In this document: in pieces, positions 1-7,817 of the stretch
Layout: the number at the start of each line of letters is the position of its first letter
Numbering within the stretch: position 1 is the first letter of the stretch
NCBI RefSeq assembly: GCF_040654195.1
Contig: NZ_JBFAHM010000007.1
Span: 417,933 to 481,932, forward strand
Source of the DNA: Hamadaea sp013361475
Lineage (GTDB): Bacteria > Actinomycetota > Actinomycetes > Mycobacteriales > Micromonosporaceae
Length of the DNA stretch: 64,000 nucleotides
Direction: 5' to 3'
Translations under genes and position numbers: made by a program
The notes under the pieces: model-generated
The model's database searches: none
Told to the model about the DNA's origin: nothing
Seen by the model: the letters and a program-made list of their open reading frames with translations, nothing else

Positions 1-1020
1 CTGCCCGAGGAGCTGGGCGGCGTACGCAACTGGGACTACCGCTACTGCTGGCTCCGGGATGCGGCGATGACCGCCCGCGCCCTGGTGGACCTCGGTTCGC
101 TGGAGGAGGCCGAGGCGTTCCTGCGCTGGGTCGACGGCTGCGTCGAGCGTACGGGCGGGCACCCGGAGCGGCTGCACCCGCTCTACGGCATCGACGGCTA
201 CCCGCTCGGCCCGGAGGCGGTCATCGACACCCTCCCCGGATACGCCGGCTCCCGGCCGGTCCGCGTGGGCAACGCCGCCGACGCCCAACTCCAGCTCGAC
301 GTCTTCGGCCCAATCGCCGACCTCCTCGCGGCGGTCGTCGAAAAGCGCGGCAAGGTACGCGACGAGGAGTGGCGAGTCCTCGAGGCGATGGTCCAGGCGG
401 TCGAACGCCGCTGGCACGAGCCCGACCACGGACTCTGGGAAGCCCGCATCGCGCCCCGGCACCACGTGTACTCGAAGGTCATGTGCTGGATGACGGTCGA
501 CCGCGCACTGTCGGTCGCCCGGCACCACAGCACCGCCGACCACAGCGGGTGGGTGGCCCTGCGCGACAAGATCGCGGAGAACGTCCTCACCTACGGCTGG
601 AACGAGGAGGTGCAGGCGTACTCGGTGGCCTACGGACATACCGAGATGGACGCGTCGTCCCTCTGGATCGGGCTGTCCGGCCTGCTCGCCGACGACGACC
701 CCCGCTTCCTGTCCACCGTGCTCGCCATCGAAGCCGACCTCCGCAGCGGTCCGGTCGTCTACCGGTACCGGTGGGACGACGGCCTGCCCGGCCGGGAAGG
801 CGGCTTCCACATCTGCACCGCCTGGCTCATCGAGGCCTACCTGCGGACGGGGCGGCGGGCCGACGCCGAGGAGCTCTTCGAGCTGATGATCGACACGGCC
901 GGCCCGACCGGACTGCTGCCCGAGCAGTACGAGCCGGACTCCGAACGCGGCCTGGGCAACCACCCGCAGGCCTACAGCCACCTCGGCCTGATCCGCTGCG
1001 CCACCCTGCTCGACTCATAA
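1..1020 (+). CDS. GH15 family glycoside hydrolase (trehalase/glucoamylase-like), 5' end outside window
   Basis: This is the C-terminal 339 residues of a glycoside hydrolase family 15 enzyme, read in frame from base 1; the start lies upstream of the window. The conserved block NWDYRYCWLRDAA falls at about residues 10-22. GLWEAR carries the likely catalytic acid, and LLPEQYEPDS near the C-terminus likely holds the second catalytic glutamate. Family members are (alpha/alpha)6-barrel enzymes of about 600-680 residues, so roughly half is missing. In actinobacteria such proteins act on trehalose or on alpha-1,4/1,6 glucans; the substrate cannot be decided here. I see no signal peptide in the visible part. 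The gene ends with TAA and is followed by a palindrome and a strong terminator. Confidence 0.88.
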   Translation: MPEELGGVRNWDYRYCWLRDAAMTARALVDLGSLEEAEAFLRWVDGCVERTGGHPERLHPLYGIDGYPLGPEAVIDTLPGYAGSRPVRVGNAADAQLQLDVFGPIADLLAAVVEKRGKVRDEEWRVLEAMVQAVERRWHEPDHGLWEARIAPRHHVYSKVMCWMTVDRALSVARHHSTADHSGWVALRDKIAENVLTYGWNEEVQAYSVAYGHTEMDASSLWIGLSGLLADDDPRFLSTVLAIEADLRSGPVVYRYRWDDGLPGREGGFHICTAWLIEAYLRTGRRADAEELFELMIDTAGPTGLLPEQYEPDSERGLGNHPQAYSHLGLIRCATLLDS

Positions 1021-1081
1021 CGCTCCTTCGCCGCTTGTCGGCGCCGGTGCCGCACCGGTCCTGGGGTTGCGCGGGCGGCGG

Positions 1082-1144
1082 TGATCTCCGGAAGCCTGAG
1101 TACCCAACCGCTCTGGGATGAGGTACTCCGACTTCCGGAGATCA
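1082..1144. repeat. 63-bp palindrome, family 2 copy 1 (TGATCTCCGGA ends)
   Basis: Two 23-bp arms (1082-1104 and 1122-1144) match with two mismatches around a 17-bp centre. The outer 11 bases, TGATCTCCGGA, are identical to the ends of the palindrome at 63815-63877, which is also exactly 63 bp long. It lies 61 bp after the GH15 stop codon. No run of T follows, so it is not a classical intrinsic terminator. Confidence 0.8.
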
Positions 1145-1180
1145 ACTCTCTGCCGAACACAACCGCACTTCTAGCGATTA

Positions 1181-1209
1181 ATGGGGTCCGCCGAAAAGGC
1201 GGACCCCAT
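1181..1209 (+). terminator. Intrinsic terminator after GH15 gene
   Basis: A perfect 12-bp stem (ATGGGGTCCGCC and its complement) closes a GAAAA loop and is followed by TTCTTAT. It is the best intrinsic terminator in the window and insulates the GH15 gene from the Abi gene. Confidence 0.85.
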
Positions 1210-1212
1210 TTC

Positions 1213-1250
1213 TTATCCACAGAATGCGGTAATGCGCAGAGTTATCCACA
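1213..1250 (+). promoter_or_regulatory. Two perfect DnaA-box sequences (TTATCCACA)
   Basis: TTATCCACA occurs at 1213-1221 and again at 1242-1250, in the same orientation and 29 bp apart, just after the terminator. This is the classical DnaA 9-mer. The rest of the 1021-1399 gap holds a weaker inverted repeat (GCCCCGGG at 1322-1329, complement at 1352-1359) and a possible -10, TAGCCT, at 1374-1379. Two boxes are too few for an origin; DnaA titration or regulation is possible. Confidence 0.5.
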
Positions 1251-1399
1251 AGAGAATTCGCGAGCGACTTGCGCGACTATTCGGCGAGGGTCTAATTTGC
1301 CCTGAGCCAGAAAAAGAGCTTGCCCCGGGTGCTTGCTTTCGCAGAGGCGGTCCCGGGGCTCCTGTGACCATTCTAGCCTGCGCCTAGGAGGATCCGCAA

Positions 1400-2047
1400 G
1401 TGCTTTCAGAAGTCTGTGACGCCATCTCCCCGGCCCGCCTCGCCACGTACTTAAGAGCTACCGGCGGTGACGTTACTGAAGCATTGAGTCTCTACCGCTG
1501 GAACCAAGACATTGCAGGCGGCTTTCTGCGGCCATTGTGCAATCTCGAAGTGACGCTCAGAAACGCTCTGGTCGAGCAACTGGAGATTCTGGCCCGACCT
1601 CATCAGTGGTGGGAGCACTGCGTTCTGGGGCAGGATCCGAAGTCTCGCATCAAGCTCAACGAGGCCATGGCGCGGCTGCGATACAACCGGCGAGCACTCA
1701 CCAAAGACACTCTGGTCGCTGAGATGATGCTCGGGTTCTGGGTCGGACTCCTCGATTCCCAGTTCGACGCCGAGCTGTGGCGGCGCGGTCTGCACCGGGC
1801 CTTTCCGCACTACCACGGCCCACGGGGCACCCTGCGGGCCGAACTGAAGTTCGTCCTCCATCTGAGGAACCGGATCGGGCACCACGAGCCCATCTACCAT
1901 CGCCACCTCGCCGCCGATCACCTCACGATCCACCGGCTGCTCGGATATCTGTCGCCCGAGATGCGCGGATGGAGTCTGACGCAGGACCCACTGCCGGTCC
2001 TGATCGGCGGAAACCCGGTGCCACGCCAGCGAATTGCCGCCCCTTAG
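1400..2047 (+). CDS. Abi-like (Abi_2/AbiD-AbiF type) HEPN protein
   Basis: A 215-residue protein of the Abi-like family, whose founders (AbiD, AbiF) block phage growth. The C-terminal half carries a HEPN-type R-x4-H motif, RNRIGH, at residues 156-161, preceded by the helix RAELKFVLHL and followed by HEPIYHRH. Such motifs form the RNase active site in HEPN toxins. The N-terminus, with SLYRWNQDIAGGF and LEVTLRNAL, is the usual Abi_2 start. The GTG start has AGGAGG at 1386-1391, eight bases upstream. The gene and the 380 bp before it are visibly less GC-rich than their neighbours, which suggests acquisition. No partner antitoxin or restriction gene lies beside it. Function in phage defence is inferred. 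Confidence 0.75.
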   Translation: MLSEVCDAISPARLATYLRATGGDVTEALSLYRWNQDIAGGFLRPLCNLEVTLRNALVEQLEILARPHQWWEHCVLGQDPKSRIKLNEAMARLRYNRRALTKDTLVAEMMLGFWVGLLDSQFDAELWRRGLHRAFPHYHGPRGTLRAELKFVLHLRNRIGHHEPIYHRHLAADHLTIHRLLGYLSPEMRGWSLTQDPLPVLIGGNPVPRQRIAAP

Positions 2048-2061
2048 CCACAAATCACACA

Positions 2062-2067
2062 TATCGT
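2062..2067 (+). promoter_or_regulatory. Leaderless-type -10 hexamer for the beta-propeller lipoprotein
   Basis: TATCGT lies 7 nt before the GTG start at 2075, and there is no Shine-Dalgarno sequence. This is the spacing expected when transcription begins at the start codon. Confidence 0.55.
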
Positions 2068-2074
2068 CACCAGG

Positions 2075-3235
2075 GTGCGTCGATACACCGCCGTCCTGCT
2101 GATCTGTGCCCTAGCGCTCCCCGCGGCCTGCGCGGACAGCCCGCGCAAGGACACCGCCGACACCGCCGCTCCCCTGGCAAGCGCAAGCTCGGGCGGGAGT
2201 CCGAGCGCGAGCCCGACCACCGGCAAACTCAACGTGTACGCCGACGCAGCGGCCAATCTCCTGCGCGCGGATGTCAAGGCGGACAAGGCCTTGGTCTACG
2301 TGCCGAACACGCAGAGCGACGATGTGGACGTCATCGATCCGGTCACCTACAAGGTGGTCGACCACTTCTACGGGGGCGCCGAACCGCAGCACGTCGTGCC
2401 GTCCTACGACATGCGTACGCTCTATGTCACGTCGAGCCGGGTACCGGGCGGGTCAGTGCTGCCGATCGATCCCCGGACGGGCAAGCCGGGGAAGATCATC
2501 CCGGTGCAGGACGTCTACAACCTCTACTTCACCCCGGACGGCAAGTACGCCTGGGTGGTGGCCGAGGCGTACCAGCGGATCGACTTCTACGACCCGAAGT
2601 CGTGGAAGCTGGTGAAGTCGGCGAGTTTCCCCCAGTGCGAGGGGATCAATCACATGGACTTCACCGTCGACGGCAAGCTGGCCCTGGCCAGTTGCGAGTT
2701 CGCGAACAGGATGGTCGTGATCGACGTGGCGGCCGGCAAACTGGTCCGGGATCTGCCGCTCGACGTGGTGCCCGACGGGATGCCGCAGGACACGCGGCTG
2801 CTGCCGGACGGGTCGGCGTTCTTCACCGCCGACATGCACGCGAACGGGGTCTACGTCTTCGACGCGCAGGCGAATCGGCGTACCGGCTTCATTGCGACCG
2901 GGCGCGGCGCGCACGGCATCTACTTCAGCCGCGACGGCAAGCGCGCCTTCGTCTCGAACCGGGACGAGGGCAGCATCTCCGTGCTGGACGTGGCGACCCG
3001 CAAGCCGATCACGAAGTGGCGGATCCCCGGCGGCGGCAGCCCGGACATGGGCGCGGTCTCGGCCGACGGGAAGACGTTGTGGCTGGCCGGTCGCTACCAC
3101 AGCGAGGTCTACGCGATCGACACGAACACCGGTCAGCTCCGGGCGCGCATTCCGGTCGGCTCCGGTCCGCACGGACTGCTCGTCTGGCCGCAGCCGGGCC
3201 AGTACTCCCTCGGCCACACGAGCAACATCCGCTGA
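2075..3235 (+). CDS. YVTN-type beta-propeller lipoprotein
   Basis: A 386-residue exported lipoprotein. The signal peptide (MRRYTAVLLICALALPAAC) ends in the lipobox PAAC, with the lipidated Cys at residue 19, followed by a Ser/Ala/Pro-rich linker to about residue 50. The rest is built of about seven YVTN/NHL-like blades, for example ALVYVPNTQSDDVDVIDP, YLYFTPDGKYAWVV and AFVSNRDEGSISVLD. Proteins of this type sit outside the membrane and bind partners or substrates; the ligand is unknown. The GTG start leaves no room for a ribosome-binding site because TATCGT ends 8 nt upstream. The gene is convergent with the deacetylase, and a 63-bp palindrome and a tandem repeat lie between them. Confidence 0.82.
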   Translation: MRRYTAVLLICALALPAACADSPRKDTADTAAPLASASSGGSPSASPTTGKLNVYADAAANLLRADVKADKALVYVPNTQSDDVDVIDPVTYKVVDHFYGGAEPQHVVPSYDMRTLYVTSSRVPGGSVLPIDPRTGKPGKIIPVQDVYNLYFTPDGKYAWVVAEAYQRIDFYDPKSWKLVKSASFPQCEGINHMDFTVDGKLALASCEFANRMVVIDVAAGKLVRDLPLDVVPDGMPQDTRLLPDGSAFFTADMHANGVYVFDAQANRRTGFIATGRGAHGIYFSRDGKRAFVSNRDEGSISVLDVATRKPITKWRIPGGGSPDMGAVSADGKTLWLAGRYHSEVYAIDTNTGQLRARIPVGSGPHGLLVWPQPGQYSLGHTSNIR

Positions 3236-3270
3236 GCCGCCGTTCGCCCCGCCCGTTCGCGCCGCCCGTT

Positions 3271-3333
3271 CGCGTTTTCCGGGATAACGCGGTCTCAGCC
3301 CGCCCTGAAGCCAGCGTTATCCCGGAAAACGCG
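3271..3333. repeat. 63-bp palindrome with perfect 20-bp arms
   Basis: The arms 3271-3290 (beginning CGCGTTTTCCGGG) and 3314-3333 are exact complements around a 23-bp centre. The palindrome lies between convergent genes. Its overall length equals that of the 1082 and 63815 palindromes although its sequence differs. It could act as a two-way transcription terminator or a protein site. Confidence 0.8.
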
Positions 3334-3462
3334 GCAAGCCGCGTGGAGCCGGCGTCAGACCTCGCGGCAAGCCGCGTGGAGCCGGCATCAGACCTCGCGG
3401 CAAGCCGCGTCGAGCCGGCGTCAGACCTCGCGGCAAGCCGCGTGGAGCCGGGGTCAGACCTG
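3331..3462. repeat. Four tandem 33-bp repeats overlapping the deacetylase stop codon
   Basis: Units start at 3331, 3364, 3397 and 3430 and begin GCGGCAAGCCGCG, itself a small palindrome. They differ at only a few positions (for example GCGTCAG or GCATCAG). The deacetylase stop codon (3454-3456) lies inside the last unit, so the array extends outward from the gene's 3' end. Because 33 is a multiple of three, the array stays open in one minus-strand frame, but nothing suggests it is translated. Confidence 0.85.
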
Positions 3463-4386
3463 CCCCGCGTGCAGCGGCCGGCTGACGCCGTAGAGCTTCG
3501 GCGGATCGACGCCGGGCGGGAGCGCCTCCAGGTGGAAACGGGTCACCAGGTTCGGCAGCACGGACCGCAGCGCGGTCACGGTGTTCTGCCGGTTGCCGCC
3601 GCCGTCGTGCATCAGCACGATCGAGCCCGGCATGGTGTGGCTGATGACGGTCATCGCGATGCTCCGGGACGGCGGTTTCGCCCAGTCCCGCGGGTCCACC
3701 TGCCAGTGCAGCGGGCTCATGCCCAGGCTGGTCGCGGCCGCGACGACCGCCGGGGTCCAGGCTCCGCCCGGTTGCCGGAAGTAGGAGACCCGGGCGCCCG
3801 GGACCGCGCGGTGGATGGCGTCGTTGGTCCGCCGCAGGTCCGCGGTGATCGCGGCCTCGCCGCGCAGCCCCAGGCCCACGTCGTGCTGCCAGCTGTGATT
3901 GCACAGCGTGTGGCCTTCGGCCACGATCTGCCGGACCAACTGCGGGAACTCCGCCGCCATCACGCCGATCACGCAGAAGGTCGCCTTGATGTGGTACGCC
4001 CGGAGCAGGTCCAGCACCTGGGGCGTCCATTGGGGGTCGGGCCCGTCGTCGAAGGTCAGCGCGATGTCGGGATAGCCGGTGGTGACCCGGCTGCCGAAGG
4101 GTCCACGGGCCTCCCGGGGCAGCGGTGGCCGGTTCGGTCCGGTGATCGGTACGCGCCGGGGCGCGGGGACCGCCGCGAGCGCCGGACCCTGGGCCACTCC
4201 GGCCTGGGTGCCTTCCTTGGCGAGCTCCTCCGCGGGCGCGGCGCTGGAAGTGGGTGCGGCGTGGGGGGCGGTACGCGGTTCAGCGGCCGTCATCCGGCCC
4301 AGGATGTGCCCGCTGCCGAGCAGTGCGACGACCACTCCGGCCAGGCCGACCCACTTGATTCCCCCAAGTTTGCCTCTAGCGCTCAC
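3454..4386 (-). CDS. Membrane-anchored polysaccharide deacetylase (CE4/NodB)
   Basis: A 310-residue CE4 enzyme that likely removes acetyl groups from peptidoglycan or another wall polysaccharide outside the cell. Residues 12-30 form one membrane anchor, then an Ala/Pro linker runs to about 105 and the NodB domain follows. Visible motifs are TFDDGPD at 111-117 (catalytic Asp), HSWQH at 164-168 (the two zinc His), RQPGG at about 204-208 and LMHDGG near 258. The GTG start is preceded at 6 nt by TATAAC, so it may be leaderless. The stop codon lies inside the fourth 33-bp repeat. It is convergent with the beta-propeller lipoprotein gene and lies downstream of the cob operon on the same strand. Confidence 0.88.
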   Translation of the reverse strand: MSARGKLGGIKWVGLAGVVVALLGSGHILGRMTAAEPRTAPHAAPTSSAAPAEELAKEGTQAGVAQGPALAAVPAPRRVPITGPNRPPLPREARGPFGSRVTTGYPDIALTFDDGPDPQWTPQVLDLLRAYHIKATFCVIGVMAAEFPQLVRQIVAEGHTLCNHSWQHDVGLGLRGEAAITADLRRTNDAIHRAVPGARVSYFRQPGGAWTPAVVAAATSLGMSPLHWQVDPRDWAKPPSRSIAMTVISHTMPGSIVLMHDGGGNRQNTVTALRSVLPNLVTRFHLEALPPGVDPPKLYGVSRPLHAGQV

Positions 4387-4392
4387 TCACTA

Positions 4393-4398
4393 GTTATA
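4393..4398 (-). promoter_or_regulatory. Leaderless-type -10 hexamer for the deacetylase
   Basis: On the minus strand TATAAC ends 6 nt before the GTG start at 4386, with no ribosome-binding site between. The 16-bp gap to the CysG-like stop codon leaves the promoter partly inside the end of that gene. Confidence 0.45.
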
Positions 4399-4402
4399 TC
4401 GG

Positions 4403-5614
4403 CTAAATATCCGCAAATGGCGCAGTTCCGGACAGAGGCACGGAAACGACCTCACCGATGACGGTGATGACCGGCGTACGCAGATCGGCGGCGGCCGCCG
4501 CGATCTCGGCGAGCGGAGCGCGGACGACGACCTGCTGGGACGTCGTGCCCTCCTGGATCGCCGCCGCTGGGGTCGCCGGGTTCCGTCCGGCCGCGATCAG
4601 GGTCGACGCGATCTCTGCCAGGTGCCGCAGTCCCATCAGCACCACGACGGTGCCTCGCGACCGGCCCAGCGCGGTCCAGTCGACCAGCGACTGCGACGAC
4701 GAGGGCGCGAGGTGGCCGGAGACCACGGTGAACTCATGGGTGACGCCGCGGTGGGTCACCGGGATCCCCGCGACGGCGGGCACCGAGATCGCGCTGCTGA
4801 CGCCGGGCACTACGACCACCGGTACGCCGGCCTCAGCGCAGGCCAGCGCCTCCTCGCCGCCCCGGCCGAAGACGAACGGGTCGCCGCCCTTGAGGCGTAC
4901 GACGAACTTCCCGGCGAGCGCCCGCTCCACGAGCAGCGCGTTGATGTGCTCCTGCGCCGCCGCCGCACCGTAGGGCAGCTTGGCGACGTCGACCACCTCG
5001 ACCTCGGGACGCAGCTCGTCCAGCAGTACGCCGGGCGCGAGCCGATCGGCGACCACCACGTCGGCGGCGTTCAGCAGCCGCCGTCCCTTGACCGTGATCA
5101 GCTCGGCGTCGCCCGGCCCGCCGCCGACGAGGGCGACCGTCCCGGGCAGCCGATCGGTGTCCGCCGAGGACGCCAGCAACGCCGCGATCCGGTCGCGCAC
5201 GCTCATCGACAGCCGGGGCGATCCTCCGCCCAGCACTGCCACGGTCACCGGCCCGTGCCGGGTCACCGCCGGGGTCCACGCGGTTGCCGCGTGCCGGTCG
5301 TCGGCGCGTACGCAGAACACCCGGAGTTCCTCGGCCACCGAACTCACCTCAGCCGCGGCAGCGGGGTCGTCCACGGCGACGTGCACCAGCCAGGCACCGT
5401 CCAAGTCGGACGGTTCGAAGGGCCGAGCGCGCCACTGGAACCGGCCCGCGTCACGCAGTCCTTGCAAGGCGGGCGTCAGGTCGGGCGCGACGACGAGCAG
5501 ATCCGCGCCCGCCTCCAACAACGCCGGGATGCGTCGCGTGGCGATGGCGCCCCCGCCGACGACCACCACCCGGCGGCCGTCCAGCCGCAGACCGAGGGGG
5601 TACAACGTGCTCAT
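4403..5614 (-). CDS. cysG: Fused siroheme synthase / uroporphyrinogen-III C-methyltransferase
   Basis: A 403-residue two-part enzyme. Residues 1-150 are a precorrin-2 dehydrogenase/ferrochelatase-like NAD-binding domain (RVVVVGGGAIATRRI). Residues 158-395 are an S-adenosylmethionine uroporphyrinogen-III methyltransferase, with the family motifs VGGGPGDAELIT, VRLKGGDPFVFGRG and VVPGVSS. The product, precorrin-2, feeds both cobalamin and siroheme. At 403 residues it is shorter than E. coli CysG (about 457) because the dehydrogenase part is compact, so its chelatase ability is uncertain. Its ATG overlaps the cobT stop codon (ATGA), so the two are translationally coupled. Confidence 0.9.
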   Translation of the reverse strand: MSTLYPLGLRLDGRRVVVVGGGAIATRRIPALLEAGADLLVVAPDLTPALQGLRDAGRFQWRARPFEPSDLDGAWLVHVAVDDPAAAAEVSSVAEELRVFCVRADDRHAATAWTPAVTRHGPVTVAVLGGGSPRLSMSVRDRIAALLASSADTDRLPGTVALVGGGPGDAELITVKGRRLLNAADVVVADRLAPGVLLDELRPEVEVVDVAKLPYGAAAAQEHINALLVERALAGKFVVRLKGGDPFVFGRGGEEALACAEAGVPVVVVPGVSSAISVPAVAGIPVTHRGVTHEFTVVSGHLAPSSSQSLVDWTALGRSRGTVVVLMGLRHLAEIASTLIAAGRNPATPAAAIQEGTTSQQVVVRAPLAEIAAAAADLRTPVITVIGEVVSVPLSGTAPFADI

Positions 5615-6669
5615 TTCTCCGTGACACCAGCCGAGTCGAAGGTGGCCACCTCGTGCAGTACGCGTACCGCCGAGGCGACGATGGGCAACGCGAGCAGGGC
5701 ACCGGTCCCCTCGCCGAGCCGCAGCCCGAGATCGAGCAGCGGATCGAGATCGAGGTGCGCGAGCGCGACCGCGGCCCCCGGCTCGACCGAGAGGTGGCCG
5801 GCGATCAGGGCGGTCGCGGCGTCCGGCGCGAGTTCGACCGCGGCGACCGCCGCCGAGCAGGCGATGACCCCGTCCAACAGCACCGGTACGCGTCGCGCCG
5901 CCCCGCCGAGGATGAGCCCGGCGAGCGCGGCGTGTTCGAGGCCGCCCACGGCCGCCAGTACGCCGACCGGGTCGGCCGGGTCCGGCTGGTGCATCTCCAG
6001 CGCCTTGCGGATGACGGCGATCTTCTTGCTGTGGGTGTCGCTGTCGATGCCCGTTCCGAGGCCCGTGACGCGCCCCGGATCGGCCCCGGTGAACGCCGCG
6101 ATCAGGGCAGCGGCGGGTGTGGTGTTCGCGATGCCCATGTCGCCGGTGATGAGGATGCGCGTACCGGCGTCGACGAGCTGGTGGGCGACGGTGATGCCGA
6201 CCTCCAGCGCGCGTTCGGCCTCCTCACGCGTGAGCGCGGGCTCGACGGTGAAGTCGCGGGTGCCTGGCCGGACCTTGGCCGCCACGAGTTTGGCCTCGTC
6301 GGGCAGGGTCGCGGCCACCCCGACGTCCACCACCGTCACGTGCGCGCCGGTCTGCCGAGCGAACGCGTTGACCACCGCGCCACCGGCCACGAAGTTGGCG
6401 ACCATCTGGGCCGTGACCTCCTGCGGCCACGGAGTGACGCCTTGCGCGTGTACACCGTGGTCACCGGCGAAGATCGCGACCGTCGCCGGATCGAGCAGCG
6501 GCGGCGGGCATACCCCGGCCAAGCCGCTGAGCCGGATCGACAGCTCCTCCAGGGTGCCCAGCGAGCCGGCCGGCTTGGTCAGCCGGCCGTGGCGGGCGCG
6601 GGCGGCGTCCATCGCGGCGGCGTCGAGCGGCCGGATCGCGGCGACCGTCCGCCGCAACAACTCGCTCAT
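5611..6669 (-). CDS. cobT: Nicotinate-nucleotide--dimethylbenzimidazole phosphoribosyltransferase
   Basis: A 352-residue CobT that makes alpha-ribazole phosphate, the lower nucleotide part of B12. The opening SELLRRTVAAIRPLD, then RHGRLTKPAGSLGTLEEL, IFAGDHGVHAQGVTPWPQEV, GDMGIANTT and GLGTGIDSD are hallmarks of the family, and a Glu near the C-terminus (LRLGEGTGALLALP) is the usual catalytic base region. The ATG start at 6669 overlaps the stop of the upstream cobC-like gene by four bases, and its stop overlaps the CysG-like start. A longer frame runs upstream, but the family start and the ATGA junction fix this one. Confidence 0.94.
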   Translation of the reverse strand: MSELLRRTVAAIRPLDAAAMDAARARHGRLTKPAGSLGTLEELSIRLSGLAGVCPPPLLDPATVAIFAGDHGVHAQGVTPWPQEVTAQMVANFVAGGAVVNAFARQTGAHVTVVDVGVAATLPDEAKLVAAKVRPGTRDFTVEPALTREEAERALEVGITVAHQLVDAGTRILITGDMGIANTTPAAALIAAFTGADPGRVTGLGTGIDSDTHSKKIAVIRKALEMHQPDPADPVGVLAAVGGLEHAALAGLILGGAARRVPVLLDGVIACSAAVAAVELAPDAATALIAGHLSVEPGAAVALAHLDLDPLLDLGLRLGEGTGALLALPIVASAVRVLHEVATFDSAGVTEK

Positions 6670-7706
6670 GTCAGCACCTCTCGCAGTTGGTCGACGAACG
6701 CGTCGGTGGTCGCGGTGTCGCGGACGGCGACGCGTAACCAGTCCGGACCCAGTCCGGGGAAAGTATCGCCCCGCCGGACCGCCCAGCCCCGCAGGCGCAG
6801 CTGCTCGCGTACGCGCGCGGCACCGGTCAGCCGAACGAGCACGAACGAGCTGCTCGGCTCGCCGGCCACGGTCACGCCGGGCAGCGTACGCAGGGCGCTC
6901 ACCAGATGGGCGCGCTCTTCCACCAGGTGGACGGCGATCTCGTCGGCCGCGCGCCGGGCCTCGTCGCTCGAACAGGCGACCGCCGCGGCCAGCGCCGGCG
7001 TGCTCACCGGCCACAGCGGAGCGACCGCGCGCAGCGGAGCCAACAACTCGGGCGCGCCGAGCAGGTACCCGATCCGCAGCCCGGCCAGGCCCCACGTCTT
7101 GGTCAAGCTGCGCAACACCAGCAATCCCGGCAGATCCCGCCGATGCGCCAGACTTTCCGGCTCCCCCGGCACGGTGTCCGCGAACGCCTCGTCGACCAGC
7201 AGCACCCGGCCCGGTCGCGCCAGCCGTTCCAGCGTCCGCACGGGATGCAGCACCGAGGTGGGATTCGTCGGATTCCCCACCACCACCAGGTCCGCGTCGT
7301 CCGGCACGTCCGCCGGGTCCAGGACGAACGGCGGCGGCAGCACGAGCCGCCGAACCTCGTGGCCCGCGGCGCGCAGCGCCGCCTCCGGCTCGGTGAACTG
7401 CGGATGCACGATCAGCGGTGTGCGTACCCCTAGGCCTTGCGCGACCAAAGTGAACGCCTGGGCCGCGCCCGCGGTCAGCAGCACCTCGCTGCTCGCGCGC
7501 TCGTGCCGGGCCGCGACCGCCGCGCGGGCCGCGCGATCATCCGGATACGCCGAAAGCTGTGCCAGGGATTCGGCGAGGGGCGTGGCGAGCCACCCGGGCA
7601 TGGGCGCGAGCCGGACGTTGACCGCGAGGTCGACGTAACCGGCGCCGACCTCGGCATCGCCGTGGTGACGAAGGTCGGGCTCGGGCGTGATCTCGGGGTG
7701 TGCCAC
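6666..7706 (-). CDS. CobC-like PLP aminotransferase/decarboxylase (threonine-phosphate decarboxylase-like)
   Basis: A 346-residue fold-type I PLP enzyme similar to L-threonine-O-3-phosphate decarboxylase (CobD of Salmonella, annotated cobC in mycobacteria) and to histidinol-phosphate aminotransferase. SLTKTWGLAGLRIGY holds the PLP-binding Lys, and NPTNPTS and VDEAFAD are the cofactor-binding motifs. In the B12 pathway it would supply aminopropanol phosphate. It is the first gene of the cobC-like, cobT, CysG-like operon. The GTG start at 7706 lacks a clear ribosome-binding site. The gene is divergent from the penicillin-binding protein. No cobalamin riboswitch is visible in the 111-bp gap. Confidence 0.78.
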   Translation of the reverse strand: MAHPEITPEPDLRHHGDAEVGAGYVDLAVNVRLAPMPGWLATPLAESLAQLSAYPDDRAARAAVAARHERASSEVLLTAGAAQAFTLVAQGLGVRTPLIVHPQFTEPEAALRAAGHEVRRLVLPPPFVLDPADVPDDADLVVVGNPTNPTSVLHPVRTLERLARPGRVLLVDEAFADTVPGEPESLAHRRDLPGLLVLRSLTKTWGLAGLRIGYLLGAPELLAPLRAVAPLWPVSTPALAAAVACSSDEARRAADEIAVHLVEERAHLVSALRTLPGVTVAGEPSSSFVLVRLTGAARVREQLRLRGWAVRRGDTFPGLGPDWLRVAVRDTATTDAFVDQLREVLT

Positions 7707-7805
7707 GTCGTTAGGAGATCACAGGGGGTTGTCGCGTAGCCGACGGAGGGCCGCTTTTCCTCGCGCCGTTTGTCGCTTTCAATCACCTCTAAGCGGGACA
7801 TGTCC

Positions 7806-7811
7806 TACCTT
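7806..7811 (+). promoter_or_regulatory. Leaderless-type -10 hexamer for the penicillin-binding protein
   Basis: TACCTT lies 6 nt before GTG at 7818. An in-frame ATG at 7800 also exists, but it would overlap this hexamer and has no good ribosome-binding site. Confidence 0.5.
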
Positions 7812-7817
7812 GGACTG

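Noticed and set aside
1213..1250. Replication origin
   Set aside because: Only two DnaA boxes and no dnaA, dnaN or gyr genes nearby.
3331..3462. CRISPR array
   Set aside because: The 33-bp units are directly adjacent with no spacers, and no cas genes are present.
1777..4461. Very long plus-strand open frame (894 codons) across several genes
   Set aside because: It is out of frame with the Abi and lipoprotein genes and antisense to the deacetylase; the translation is Arg/Pro/Ala-rich with no domain. High GC makes such frames common.
7707..7817. Cobalamin riboswitch in front of the B12 operons
   Set aside because: The gap is only 111 bp, and neither it nor the 67 bp before cbiB shows the B12-box or conserved helices.
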